Assembly (NCBI GenBank): GCA_039105265.1
Contig: JAPFFF010000002.1
Coordinates: 5,208,001-5,272,000, forward strand
Direction of reading: 5' to 3'
Origin: Tritrichomonas musculus
Taxonomy: Eukaryota > Parabasalia > Tritrichomonadida > Tritrichomonadidae
DNA: 64,000 nucleotides
The translations under genes were made by a program, and so were the position numbers. The stretch's first letter is position 1. Each line of letters begins with the position of its first letter. Shown here piece after piece: positions 28,601 through 37,083 of the stretch. The notes beneath the pieces are model-generated. The model saw only the letters and a program-made list of their open reading frames with translations, made no database searches and was not told where the DNA came from.

Positions 28601-30956
28601 TGCAGATCCAAATCAAATTGATATAATAAATGCTCCCAAAGTACAAAATGTAGAACAAATTAAGAATTATTATGATTTCGAGATAAAAAATAAATACCGC
28701 AATGATTTGACATTCCACTTTGAAGATGGAAAAGAAATCAAAGTTAAAAATGCATACCAAATGAATTTCTCCGATATTATTCATTATTTCGGACAAAAAG
28801 GTATTTATTATTCATTTTCATGCATTAGAAATAGCTTAGAAATGATCAGCAATGGTAAACAACTTTCACAAAATAATTATCCTTTTTTGTTTTTAAGAGG
28901 TGATCCAGTTATTAACATCAAAATGAAAAGAAATACTATAACAATCGAATATGACCAAAAACAATTTTCTTTTTTAGAAGGAGATGATGTTTACTGTGCC
29001 AAAAATCTCATATTTAATGTTTTTCCAGAAATTAATTATTTTGTATTAGTATCAATTTATAATGACAAGTCATCACATGAACTAGATATTAATTACGAAT
29101 TAACGATGTGCGATAAATATACAGCAAAAATTCCAGTCACGTTTTATTTCAAGCTATTTTCTGATTCTAAATATGAGTCCAAACAAAAAATGGATTATTT
29201 CTCCACAGTTTCTGATGGAAAAGAACGGATGTCTGTTATATTTGAAGTAGATCCTAGAAGCATCATTATATACGATCAAAGCAAAAAAGAAGTCACCGAT
29301 CCAAATGTTTTTTTGAAAGACATTCAAGTTTCTTATTATATCATCTATTTCAATATTGATAATAAACGTATATTATCGTCTTCACATCACAAAAAGAAGA
29401 TTAAAGAAAGAGAGGCAGAAGAATCTAAAGGAAAAGTAGAAACAAAAATATCAGCTCCGAAAGAGATCGACACAAAACAATCAGAAGAATCAGAAACTGC
29501 AAAAGTTCCTAGTAAAAAGAAAATAAAGATCAAGGGACCCACTTATACAATTGTCCAATCACCTAAAGAAAAAGTTTCACCTCTGCAACATAAAGATTTA
29601 GAAGACATATCAGAAGAAGCTAAGCCCAAAGAAGAATCGAAAATTCAAAAATCAGATTCGAAAGGAAAAATGATTAAAATCAAATTCATATTTGAAGACA
29701 ATCAATATCCATCGTTTACCAAAGAAATGACCACAAGTACGACATTCAAGGAAATCGAGATAATGATTTCAAAAGAACACGAAATCAGTGACAAAGTTTT
29801 ACTTCAATATAAAGAAGATGACCTCTTTATCAACATTCTTAGTACTGATATGGAAATCTCAGAAATGGAATCAGAAATCTCACAAAAAACAGAATCAGGC
29901 GCCACTGAAAACGTATTATACATTAAAACCGAGAAGTCCTCTAAAAAGTCGAAACCAAGTCTCAAGAGTTTCAGACCAAAAGTTGCACCTCAAGAGGAAG
30001 ATAAAACCAGCAAATCAGAGCGGCCGTTCAAGAAGAAAGACATCGAACAAATTAAGCAAAAAACAGAAGAAGAAGAAGATGATGATGATCAAAAATCAGG
30101 CGTTTCCATGTCGTACAGGCCAGTCAAAAGCAAAGACAAAAATGACGACTTAATAAGAAATAAGCGTGCGAACAGCTCTGATGATGATGATGACTCTATA
30201 AATGACAGCTCAAAACTTTTCAATTCAACTCTTTCTGGTAGCAAAAGAAGAAAGAAGCCCAGTGCGAAGAATTTCATGCCGAAAGTGACACCAGCCAAAG
30301 ACGCAAAGTCACCGAAAAATGAAGAATTCAAAATTATTTACAAAGGAAAAGATAAGATGATTTCTCTGAAACCAGGCACAACACTTGATGACAACAAGGA
30401 ATTGATCAAAGAAAAGTTTGGAATTGGTTCAAAAGAATCAATTGAATTCAGAACAGCTCCAGGAGGAAAGGAAATTGAAATCATCCAAAAACAGCCAGAA
30501 AAGCATCCAGCCATAGTTGATCTTCAAACCAGATTAATCACAGAGCAAATGTCAGACTCCAAAGAAACAAAACCAAGTTCAGATAATAAGCCAGAACCAG
30601 AGTCACCAGCGGGTGATGATCCACTCATCGCATACAAATACCAGACAAACAGGAGCGATGACATATGTGAAGTCAAATTGAGAGAGAGTGGAAAAGTGGG
30701 AGAAATGAAGGAATTGATTGGCAAAAAGAACGATGTTCCAAACATCAACAACATCAAAATCCTTTTCGCAGGCAAAAATCTTGTTGATGATCTTGTTGTT
30801 TCAGATCTTGAAGTTGGAGAAGCGACATTATTTGTTTACATTCGATCAGAAGAAGACATCTTCCTGATGACAGCCAATGCACTCAAAGTTCATCCTAACA
30901 ACTCAGGTGACGAATATGAATATGAATACCAATATGAAGAGGATGAAGAAGACTAA
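25698..30956 (+). CDS. Giant multi-ubiquitin-like-domain protein, paralogue 1
   Basis: A 1752-residue protein. Four tandem units of about 310 residues begin near residues 5, 315, 624 and 932. Each unit has a first beta-grasp-like part (FYYHI..P.I...FKIDL.KC), a second with KVKDSYKMRF.DVFKYF and NGKQLL..GYPFFGL, and a third with FFSTVSDAQ.I.S.IF; these read like successive ubiquitin-fold modules. A charged linker follows, then a ubiquitin-like domain at ~1325-1415 (MIKIKFIFEDN, FKEIEIMIS), a second at ~1545-1600, and a C-terminal one at ~1640-1735 (KVGEMKELIGK, IKILFAGKNLVDD). The tail is acidic and tyrosine-rich (DEYEYEYQYEEDEED) with no terminal diglycine, so it is not an obvious conjugated modifier. 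Function unknown; scaffold or adaptor is a guess. Confidence 0.8.
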   Translation: MIKNLYYNISDPHISGSLNIDLSKCKNFLNLKKEIASQLNVESWQLDITNLPENINIEAIRNFSTLEIKVFYSKDITFSLLDGKQIKVKDSYKMRFSDVFKYFEQNGIYYSNSIISNNLEMFANGRQLLNNGYPFFGLTSRSIVEVRLKREFIIMKYEQNKFIFSESDKSYEAYQIIFESFGGEVSKDFIIIINEYSNEKVGQYDRLKSGEKYKIKIEHQFNFQNKSNEKDKLTLQMDFFSTVSDAQQILSEIFTDDSPIQAECIDIYDQFSQYTTDDKKHLKDIINYQKCIIFEINKYKISSRTHKTDLKCKTFYYHIKDPFICKQFKIDLNKCQTLYDLRSEIASKLKINEYKVKIINPPFSKEVKNISDYYNFELDISCCKDVKFEFQDGRQIEVKDSYKMRFNDVFKYFKRKGIHYSYSCINNIIKMFSNGKQLLKDGYPFFGLSSETIVEVRLKGEFIIMEYGQNKFIFSENEELDEAKQLILESFDRKVPKELIAIINEYSNEKVGQYDRLKSGEKYKIKIEHQFKFQNKSNEKDQLTLQMDFFSTVSDAQFIISDIFSDENKILPKNVIIKNENSAPISEVNLPLVDIRNYQNCIYFSVNQSKTSLETSEASVNDKILYYNIMEPNIIKRFKVDPKKYNSTYKLKHFIESLLKFKCNALEITNLNNNINVADIYEYSCLKLKVSYHLNIIFQNPNRIRIEVKDSYKMKFNDVFKIFRQKGLYYSKSCMDNLEMFNEGKLLPRESYPFLGITNQFVEVHLQEKFIIIEYEKNKFIFSENDKSDEAYQLIFESFGEKIPKKLIAITNEESHEKISNRYQLQSDEKYKIEIECQFKFQNNDNDNERLTLRMKYFSTISDAQQILSDIFSDEFEIRPHNVIIYDTYFKQITNQKMSLLDIQNYKGYILFSIYQNKKSSKRYEENSEHKIFYYHINCPYIYKRFKIDPKKCKTLEDLVYVILSKLNADPNQIDIINAPKVQNVEQIKNYYDFEIKNKYRNDLTFHFEDGKEIKVKNAYQMNFSDIIHYFGQKGIYYSFSCIRNSLEMISNGKQLSQNNYPFLFLRGDPVINIKMKRNTITIEYDQKQFSFLEGDDVYCAKNLIFNVFPEINYFVLVSIYNDKSSHELDINYELTMCDKYTAKIPVTFYFKLFSDSKYESKQKMDYFSTVSDGKERMSVIFEVDPRSIIIYDQSKKEVTDPNVFLKDIQVSYYIIYFNIDNKRILSSSHHKKKIKEREAEESKGKVETKISAPKEIDTKQSEESETAKVPSKKKIKIKGPTYTIVQSPKEKVSPLQHKDLEDISEEAKPKEESKIQKSDSKGKMIKIKFIFEDNQYPSFTKEMTTSTTFKEIEIMISKEHEISDKVLLQYKEDDLFINILSTDMEISEMESEISQKTESGATENVLYIKTEKSSKKSKPSLKSFRPKVAPQEEDKTSKSERPFKKKDIEQIKQKTEEEEDDDDQKSGVSMSYRPVKSKDKNDDLIRNKRANSSDDDDDSINDSSKLFNSTLSGSKRRKKPSAKNFMPKVTPAKDAKSPKNEEFKIIYKGKDKMISLKPGTTLDDNKELIKEKFGIGSKESIEFRTAPGGKEIEIIQKQPEKHPAIVDLQTRLITEQMSDSKETKPSSDNKPEPESPAGDDPLIAYKYQTNRSDDICEVKLRESGKVGEMKELIGKKNDVPNINNIKILFAGKNLVDDLVVSDLEVGEATLFVYIRSEEDIFLMTANALKVHPNNSGDEYEYEYQYEEDEED

Positions 30957-31006
30957 TAAAACTCAACTTTATTTTAATTGAAATTGAATGAAGTCTTTCA
31001 ATTTCA
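30597..31006 (+). repeat. 410-bp near-identical block shared by paralogues 1 and 3
   Basis: This block (C-terminal ubiquitin-like domain, tail, stop and start of 3' UTR of paralogue 1) matches 38,749-39,158 in paralogue 3 with one difference seen by eye (30,720). Paralogue 2 shares an identical core of about 195 bases (36,740-36,935) ending just before its own acidic tail. Flanking coding sequence is far more diverged, pointing to recent gene conversion or duplication of the 3' end. Confidence 0.85.
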
Positions 31007-31630
31007 ATAATTTTTAATTTCTTATTAAAAAAAAAAAAAAACTCTAAAATTTTTTTTATAGAAAGATCAAAATAAGATATCATTTTGATTCAAATACTTA
31101 AATTTCGTAAATGTTCAAACTAACTTGGGTATTAAAGTTGTTAATAATAGAAATAATAATTACCATTCAATCTTTTCATAAGTTTGTCAACAATTTTATG
31201 TGTTGTTATGATATTTAATCATTCAACAAGAATTTATCTTTTTTTCAATACAAATGATGTTATTAGCATTATCTTTTTTCAATGATTATATTTTATACCA
31301 AAATTTTCCAATCCTTCAAATAAAAAATCAGATTGTCTTCATTAAATAAGCTTGCTTTAAGAAAATAATAACATGAGAAATTGAAAAAGAAATAATTTTT
31401 CTTCAATAACTAATTTTCAACATTGTTCCTTAATGAGTTATATTCATTTTTAAATTATTAGATTTTGATATAAGCAAATTCATAGATAAATTTCTTTTTG
31501 ATATTGTCAAAATCCTTATTTGCCAATTTTGAAAATATTCAATGATTTTTTTCTGATTTTTTCTTTCAAATTTGGTTTTGGAATTTTTGAGATTTTTGAG
31601 GTAATATTCGGCCTGATTTAAAAATTTTTA
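31007..31630. other. AT-rich spacer between paralogues 1 and 2
   Basis: About 620 bases of A/T-rich sequence with homopolymer runs (A run near 31,027-31,040). No gene, RNA or clear repeat was seen. Confidence 0.6.
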
Positions 31631-34600
31631 ATGAATATTACTTATGAGGTTATTGATCCAAGTTTTTCTAGTAAATGCAAAATCAATATAAAAGAATGTA
31701 AAAAAATTGAAGATTTCAAGCGTTTGCTTGCAGAAAATCTTCTTCTTGACGAAAATCAATTTAAGATCATTAATCTTCCAAAAAAACTGAAGTTAATAAA
31801 AGAAGAAATTGTATTTAAATTAGAAATTACTAATCGTTGCAACGATATTACATTTCTTTTTCCAAATGGAAAAGAACATAATATACCAAATTGCTATCAA
31901 ATGACGAAGAGAAATGTTACTGACTATTTTGAAAAATTTGATATTTATTACTCACAACGATACATCAGGAGATATTTATTGTTTCTTATTTCAGACAAAG
32001 AAATCTTGAAAATAGACAAGCCATTTTTTGCCGTTTCAGAAGGGTCAAAAGTTGAAGTTAAACATAGAGGCAAAACGATCAAACTTGAATACAACGATAA
32101 AGAATTTATATTGGCAGAAGATGAAAAAGCTAGTGAAGCTTATGGAATCATTTTTAGTGCGTTTGATCAAAAATTCACACATGAGTCAATTTTCATTACA
32201 AAAGAAGGCTCGAATAGCAGAATTGAAGGGAAAACTCCACTGAAAAGTGATGAAAAATACAATGTTGATATTAAATATAGGTTCACATTTCGAAATATTT
32301 CAAATAAAAATGAGATTAGACCAATTGAAATGAGTTACTTATCAACTGTTTCTGATTCACAAAAAAAATTGTCTGATGGGACAAAAAAAGTCGCAATTTA
32401 CGGTTTTAATCGCCGAAATTTGTTAAATGCAGAAGACAGATTAATAGATATAAAAAATTTCGCAAATGGCATTTATTTTAGCATTTATGATGAAGAACCA
32501 AAAGAGAATGAAAATAATTCAACAACAGCAAAAAATCAGCGATCTAAAAGAGAAGCAAATCAGCCAAAATCTATTGAAAGAAGAAAATTAGAAAATCAAC
32601 ATGATAAAGATGAATATAAACATAAATCAAATCAGAAAGGAAAGTCAAAGAATCAATATGATGAAGATGAAGAAAATGATGATCAAAAAAATTCAAGAAA
32701 AGAATCAGAAAGTCCAAAATCGAAAAGGAAAAATGACAGCCAAAAATCAAATCAAAAAGAAAAAACAAGAAATAAATATGATGAAGAAAATGATGACGAT
32801 CAAATTGATTCAAGAAAAGAATCAGAAAATAATAAATTAAAAAGAGATGAAAATAATAAAAAAAAGAAAGCAGATAATCATTATGTTGAAGATGAAGAAA
32901 ATGATGATCAAAGTAATTCAAGAAAAGAATCAGAAAATAATAAATTAAAAAGAGATGAAAAAAAGAAAGCAGGTAATCATTATGCTGAAGATGAAGAAAA
33001 TGATGATCAAAGTAAATCAAGAAAAAAATCAGAAAGCCAAAAATCAAATCAAAAAGAAAAGCTAAGAAATAAATATGATGATGACGATCAAATTGATTCA
33101 AGAAAAGAATCAGAAAATAACAAAAAGAATCATCAAAGAAGAAAAGCAAGTGATCAGTATGGTGAAGATGATGGCCAAAACAATTCAAGAAAAGAATCAG
33201 AAAACAAAAAAATAAAAAGAGAAGAGAAAGAGTCAAAATCAAAGCAGAGAAGAAAAGAAAAGAATCCATATGATGAAGAAGATGAAGATGAAGAAAGTGA
33301 TTCAAGTAAAGAAATTGAACATAAAGAAAAATTAAACAAGAACAATGAAGGCGATGAAGATGAAAGACTAAATGTTGAAAAGCCGGTAAGAAATCGGCAT
33401 TCTCCAAAAACAAAAAGAGAAGGAAGCGGAAAGAATGAGTCAGAAGATGATAAAAACAATTATCCAATTGAAAAATCAGAAGATAAAGAATCACGCAAAA
33501 ATTCAAAAAAGAGGGAAAATGATTCTAAAAAGGATGACGAAGAGTTCCACAATGATGCAAAATATGAAAAAACGAATGACAAAAATAAAGAAAAATCAAA
33601 AGATGGGCATTATGACAAAACGGAATCTGAACAAGACACGGCTATTGATGAAACTGAAGAAGATGAAGAAGTCATTCCGAAGAAAGTCATAAAAGTGCCA
33701 AAAGTTAAGCAAAGTCCTAAAAAGAAACCTGTTAAAAGTGATGATGATTTTGAAAAAGAACGAAGAAAATTACTCGAGAAACAGAAAGGTAAACAGCTAG
33801 ATAAATCACCAAATTATCGAATCGAACAAGAAGATTACAATTTAGATGAAGAAGATGAAAAACCAAGAAAACAGGCAAAAATGTCAAAAGAAACAGCTAA
33901 GCCAACAAAGCAGATAAAAGCATCTAAATCAAATAGAAATGATTCGGCAGAATCCGAAAATCCAGTCAAAAGCAAAAGAAAGCAAAGCAAAGGTGATCAT
34001 GAATCAGCAAGAATAGATAAAGACAAATCAGATTATGACAAGAGGCATCCAACTAAGCCAATTGTAAATAAAGAAGAAGAAGAAATTTCTAAAGAAAATC
34101 ATATTCCAACTTCCAAAAAAGAAACAAAAACAAAACCAGAGAAACACGGCAATTCAATTTCAAATAGAAATTATGATGAAGTTGGAGGCAAAGCAGAACA
34201 TCAAAGAAATAAAAATTTGGCTGCAAAGAAGAATGATGAAAGTGAATCATCAACCAAAACACCTAAAAATAAAGATAAAAAAGAACTTGAATTGAAACAA
34301 AAAAGACGTTCTGAGGCATATCAAAGTGAAGATAAAAGAAAGAGTGAAACAGAATCTACATCATCAGAAACAAGGCAGACAACGAAGAGAAATAAAGGAA
34401 TAAAAAAGCCACCAATTCCATCTGATGATGGCAAATCAAGCTTGAAAACACCAGAACCATCAGTAAATTCAAGCAGCCAAACTGATAAAGATCATGACAC
34501 GAGCTCATCAACGATCAAACCCAGAAAGAAAAGCAAAAAAATCAAGCCACCAACAATTATTCCTCTGCCTGAAGAAAATCTTTCGTCATCAGATCAAAAA

Positions 34601-36967
34601 GATTCAGAAGAAAAACCAAAATTGGAGCCAAAGCCAATTAAACCAGAAAATGAAGAGTCAGAGCAGAAACAAAATGAAAATGAAAGAATGATTAAAATCA
34701 AATTCATTTTCGATAAAGATAATGAAAAGAAATACTCATCTTTTAATATGAAAATGCACCCAAACACAACATTCAAAGAGATCGAAGAAATGATTTCACA
34801 AAAGAAAGGAATCACTGACAAAATTACACTTTCATACAAATATAAAGACAGATTTGCAGATATTCTTAGTCCTGAACTGGAAATTTCAGAAATGGAATCA
34901 GAAATTTCACAAACAAAAGAATCAGGAGCCACCGATAACATATTATACGTCAAAATCACGAAGCCAACTAAAAAATCAAAGAAAAGCACCAGCATATCTG
35001 AGTCAAATAACAGCAATACTCAAAATGAAAGCACAAGTAAAGATGAGGCAGAAAATGGCCATATTGAATCATCAAGGAAGCAGGAACAATCATCTCAAGA
35101 AATATCTGAAAGTGCCCATACAAAAAGTCGAATCAGGAGCTCTAATTCTCAAAGTAAAATTGAAAAGAAAAAGTCTAGTAAATCTTCAAGAGAAAAAGAA
35201 TCAAAAGGAGGCAATCATGCAAACGATGAGCCATTGACTGATACTGAAAATGATCAGCATAATCCATCAAGAACACATGAACAAACGGCCCTAGAAACGA
35301 CTGACAAAAAGCGCAGAGACGGTCATCATAGTCATCCAAATTCTCCAAGTAAAAGTGAAAGCAAAAAGTCTAACATATCTTCAAGAGAAAATGAAGTAAA
35401 AGGCGGAGATCATGCAAGTGATGAGCCATTGACTGATACTGAAAATGATCAGCATAATCCATCAAGAGCGCATGGACAAACGGCCCTAGAAACGACTGAC
35501 AAAAAGCGCAGAGGCAGTCATCATAGTCATCCAAATTCTCCAAGCAAAAGTGAAAGCAAAAAGTCTAGTAAATCTTCAAGAGAAAAAGAATCAAAAGGAG
35601 GCAATCATGCAAGTGATGAGCCATTGACTGATACTGAAAATGATCAGCATAATCCATCAAGAGCGCATGGACAGCCAGCTCAAGAAATGAATGACAGTGC
35701 CCCTACAAAAAGTAGTCGTAAACATTCAAATTCTCCAAGTAAAAGTGACAGCAAAAAGCCAGCTGCATCTTCAAGAGAAGATGACACAAAAGGCGGCAAT
35801 CATGCAAACGACGAGGCATTGATTGGCACTGGCAGAAAGAAGAGTGAACAAGGCAAGAGCATGAAGCATGCAGAAAAGCCACCCAAATCTCAAAGGCCGC
35901 AGAATTATGGAGCTCAAAAGCATGAAGGAAAAGATGATGCAAAAGGAGCATCCAACGATAAATTGTTTCACAAGTTCGACAAATCGATGAACAGCTCGAA
36001 ATCCAGCAACAAATCAGCAAAAGACTTTAGTAGAACATTCAGCAAAGTGATACGCCCTCAAAAAGGCAAAGAAAACGAAACTCCTCATTCAAAACGGAAG
36101 CCAAGTGAAGAGCTCAAAAACAATGAAAGCGGAAAAGAGAATCCAGAAACAAAGGATGAAAGAAAGCAAGAACTTGTTGATGAGAATGGCGAATCCAAAA
36201 ATGATTCAGGCACGCAAGTTGTTGGCAATTCGAGCAAGAAAGAGAAGAAAGGCAAAAATCGACCCGAAAACACCAAAAATAATGAAACTAAAGCTGATGA
36301 TTCAGCATCATACAAACAGTCTAATGATGAAGGAAAAGATGAAAAAAAGGCAAGGTCAAATGATCGTAAAGGTGAAATATTTAGCCTGTCGGCTGAAAAT
36401 GCAATAAAGAATGAAGAAATTCAAGAAAAATTAAGTCAGTCGCACAGACCACATTCAGGAAGACAGAGAATTAAAATAAAAAGTTACAAACCGAAAATTA
36501 GGCCTTTAAAGTCGCCGACGCCTTCATCCGACCAAATAAGTTCTGAATCACATACGAAACAAAAAAATGAAAAAGAAACAATTTCAAATTCAGAGAAACC
36601 AGAATCAGCAGCAGATGATGATCCACTTATCACATATAATTGCCAGAAAAATGGAAGCGATGAAACATTTAAAGTCAAATTGAGAGAGAGTGGAAAAGTG
36701 CGAGAAATGAAGGAATTGATTAGCAAAATGAACGGAGTTTCAAACATCAACAACATCAAAATCCTTTTCGCAGGCAAAAATCTTGTTGATGATCTTGTTG
36801 TTTCAGATCTTGAAGTTGGAGAAGCGACATTATTTGTTTACATTCGATCAGAAGAAGACATCTTCCTGATGACAGCCAATGCACTCAAAGTTCATCCTAA
36901 CAACTCAGGTGACGAATATGAATATGAATACCAATATATTGAAGAAGAGGAAGAGGATGTCGATTAA
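31631..36967 (+). CDS. Giant ubiquitin-like-domain protein with long charged repeats, paralogue 2
   Basis: A 1778-residue protein. One N-terminal unit (~1-290) matches the 310-residue units of paralogue 1 and is closest to that of paralogue 3 (ITNRCNDITFLFPNGKEH, KPFFAVSEGSKVEVKHRGKT). About 730 residues of lysine/glutamate/serine/asparagine-rich, probably disordered sequence follow, including repeats of a DEENDDQ-x-SRKESE type. A ubiquitin-like domain lies at ~1020-1110 (MIKIKFIFDKDN, FKEIEEMIS), then 65-residue tandem repeats (~1190-1400), more low complexity, a KSYKPKIRP motif and the conserved C-terminal ubiquitin-like domain (~1665-1757) with an acidic, tyrosine-rich tail. The ATG at 31631 aligns with the other paralogues. 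Function unknown. Confidence 0.78.
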   Translation: MNITYEVIDPSFSSKCKINIKECKKIEDFKRLLAENLLLDENQFKIINLPKKLKLIKEEIVFKLEITNRCNDITFLFPNGKEHNIPNCYQMTKRNVTDYFEKFDIYYSQRYIRRYLLFLISDKEILKIDKPFFAVSEGSKVEVKHRGKTIKLEYNDKEFILAEDEKASEAYGIIFSAFDQKFTHESIFITKEGSNSRIEGKTPLKSDEKYNVDIKYRFTFRNISNKNEIRPIEMSYLSTVSDSQKKLSDGTKKVAIYGFNRRNLLNAEDRLIDIKNFANGIYFSIYDEEPKENENNSTTAKNQRSKREANQPKSIERRKLENQHDKDEYKHKSNQKGKSKNQYDEDEENDDQKNSRKESESPKSKRKNDSQKSNQKEKTRNKYDEENDDDQIDSRKESENNKLKRDENNKKKKADNHYVEDEENDDQSNSRKESENNKLKRDEKKKAGNHYAEDEENDDQSKSRKKSESQKSNQKEKLRNKYDDDDQIDSRKESENNKKNHQRRKASDQYGEDDGQNNSRKESENKKIKREEKESKSKQRRKEKNPYDEEDEDEESDSSKEIEHKEKLNKNNEGDEDERLNVEKPVRNRHSPKTKREGSGKNESEDDKNNYPIEKSEDKESRKNSKKRENDSKKDDEEFHNDAKYEKTNDKNKEKSKDGHYDKTESEQDTAIDETEEDEEVIPKKVIKVPKVKQSPKKKPVKSDDDFEKERRKLLEKQKGKQLDKSPNYRIEQEDYNLDEEDEKPRKQAKMSKETAKPTKQIKASKSNRNDSAESENPVKSKRKQSKGDHESARIDKDKSDYDKRHPTKPIVNKEEEEISKENHIPTSKKETKTKPEKHGNSISNRNYDEVGGKAEHQRNKNLAAKKNDESESSTKTPKNKDKKELELKQKRRSEAYQSEDKRKSETESTSSETRQTTKRNKGIKKPPIPSDDGKSSLKTPEPSVNSSSQTDKDHDTSSSTIKPRKKSKKIKPPTIIPLPEENLSSSDQKDSEEKPKLEPKPIKPENEESEQKQNENERMIKIKFIFDKDNEKKYSSFNMKMHPNTTFKEIEEMISQKKGITDKITLSYKYKDRFADILSPELEISEMESEISQTKESGATDNILYVKITKPTKKSKKSTSISESNNSNTQNESTSKDEAENGHIESSRKQEQSSQEISESAHTKSRIRSSNSQSKIEKKKSSKSSREKESKGGNHANDEPLTDTENDQHNPSRTHEQTALETTDKKRRDGHHSHPNSPSKSESKKSNISSRENEVKGGDHASDEPLTDTENDQHNPSRAHGQTALETTDKKRRGSHHSHPNSPSKSESKKSSKSSREKESKGGNHASDEPLTDTENDQHNPSRAHGQPAQEMNDSAPTKSSRKHSNSPSKSDSKKPAASSREDDTKGGNHANDEALIGTGRKKSEQGKSMKHAEKPPKSQRPQNYGAQKHEGKDDAKGASNDKLFHKFDKSMNSSKSSNKSAKDFSRTFSKVIRPQKGKENETPHSKRKPSEELKNNESGKENPETKDERKQELVDENGESKNDSGTQVVGNSSKKEKKGKNRPENTKNNETKADDSASYKQSNDEGKDEKKARSNDRKGEIFSLSAENAIKNEEIQEKLSQSHRPHSGRQRIKIKSYKPKIRPLKSPTPSSDQISSESHTKQKNEKETISNSEKPESAADDDPLITYNCQKNGSDETFKVKLRESGKVREMKELISKMNGVSNINNIKILFAGKNLVDDLVVSDLEVGEATLFVYIRSEEDIFLMTANALKVHPNNSGDEYEYEYQYIEEEEEDVD
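35060..35830 (+). repeat. 195-bp (65-residue) tandem repeat in paralogue 2
   Basis: Equivalent points of the unit fall at 35,225, 35,420, 35,615 and 35,810, a constant 195-base step that keeps frame. The first three contain DEPLTDTENDQHNPSR and the HPNSPSKSESKK stretch; the fourth and the leading part are diverged. The copies are very similar in DNA, so the expansion is recent. It encodes a serine-, histidine- and lysine-rich disordered segment. Confidence 0.85.
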
Positions 36968-37075
36968 GCCATTCACTTTTATTATGATTTTATAAATAAA
37001 AAAAAATATTATATATATTAATACTATTTACTTGTTTATCTTTTTATTTGCCATATGATTTGAAAAGATATTTGG

Positions 37076-37080
37076 TCATT
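37076..37080 (+). promoter_or_regulatory. Initiator-like TCATT before paralogue 3
   Basis: TCATT matches the trichomonad initiator (TCA+1YW), which lies within about 20 bases of start codons. It is six bases before ATG 37084, supporting that start over an in-frame ATG at 37048. Confidence 0.4.
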
Positions 37081-37083
37081 TTA

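Noticed and set aside
32571-33506. 311-codon antisense frame rich in Leu, His and Phe
   Set aside because: It mirrors the Lys/Glu/Asp repeats of paralogue 2 on the other strand; composition alone explains it.
37048-37083. Upstream ATG of paralogue 3
   Set aside because: Alignment with the other paralogues and an initiator-like TCATT both place the start at 37,084.
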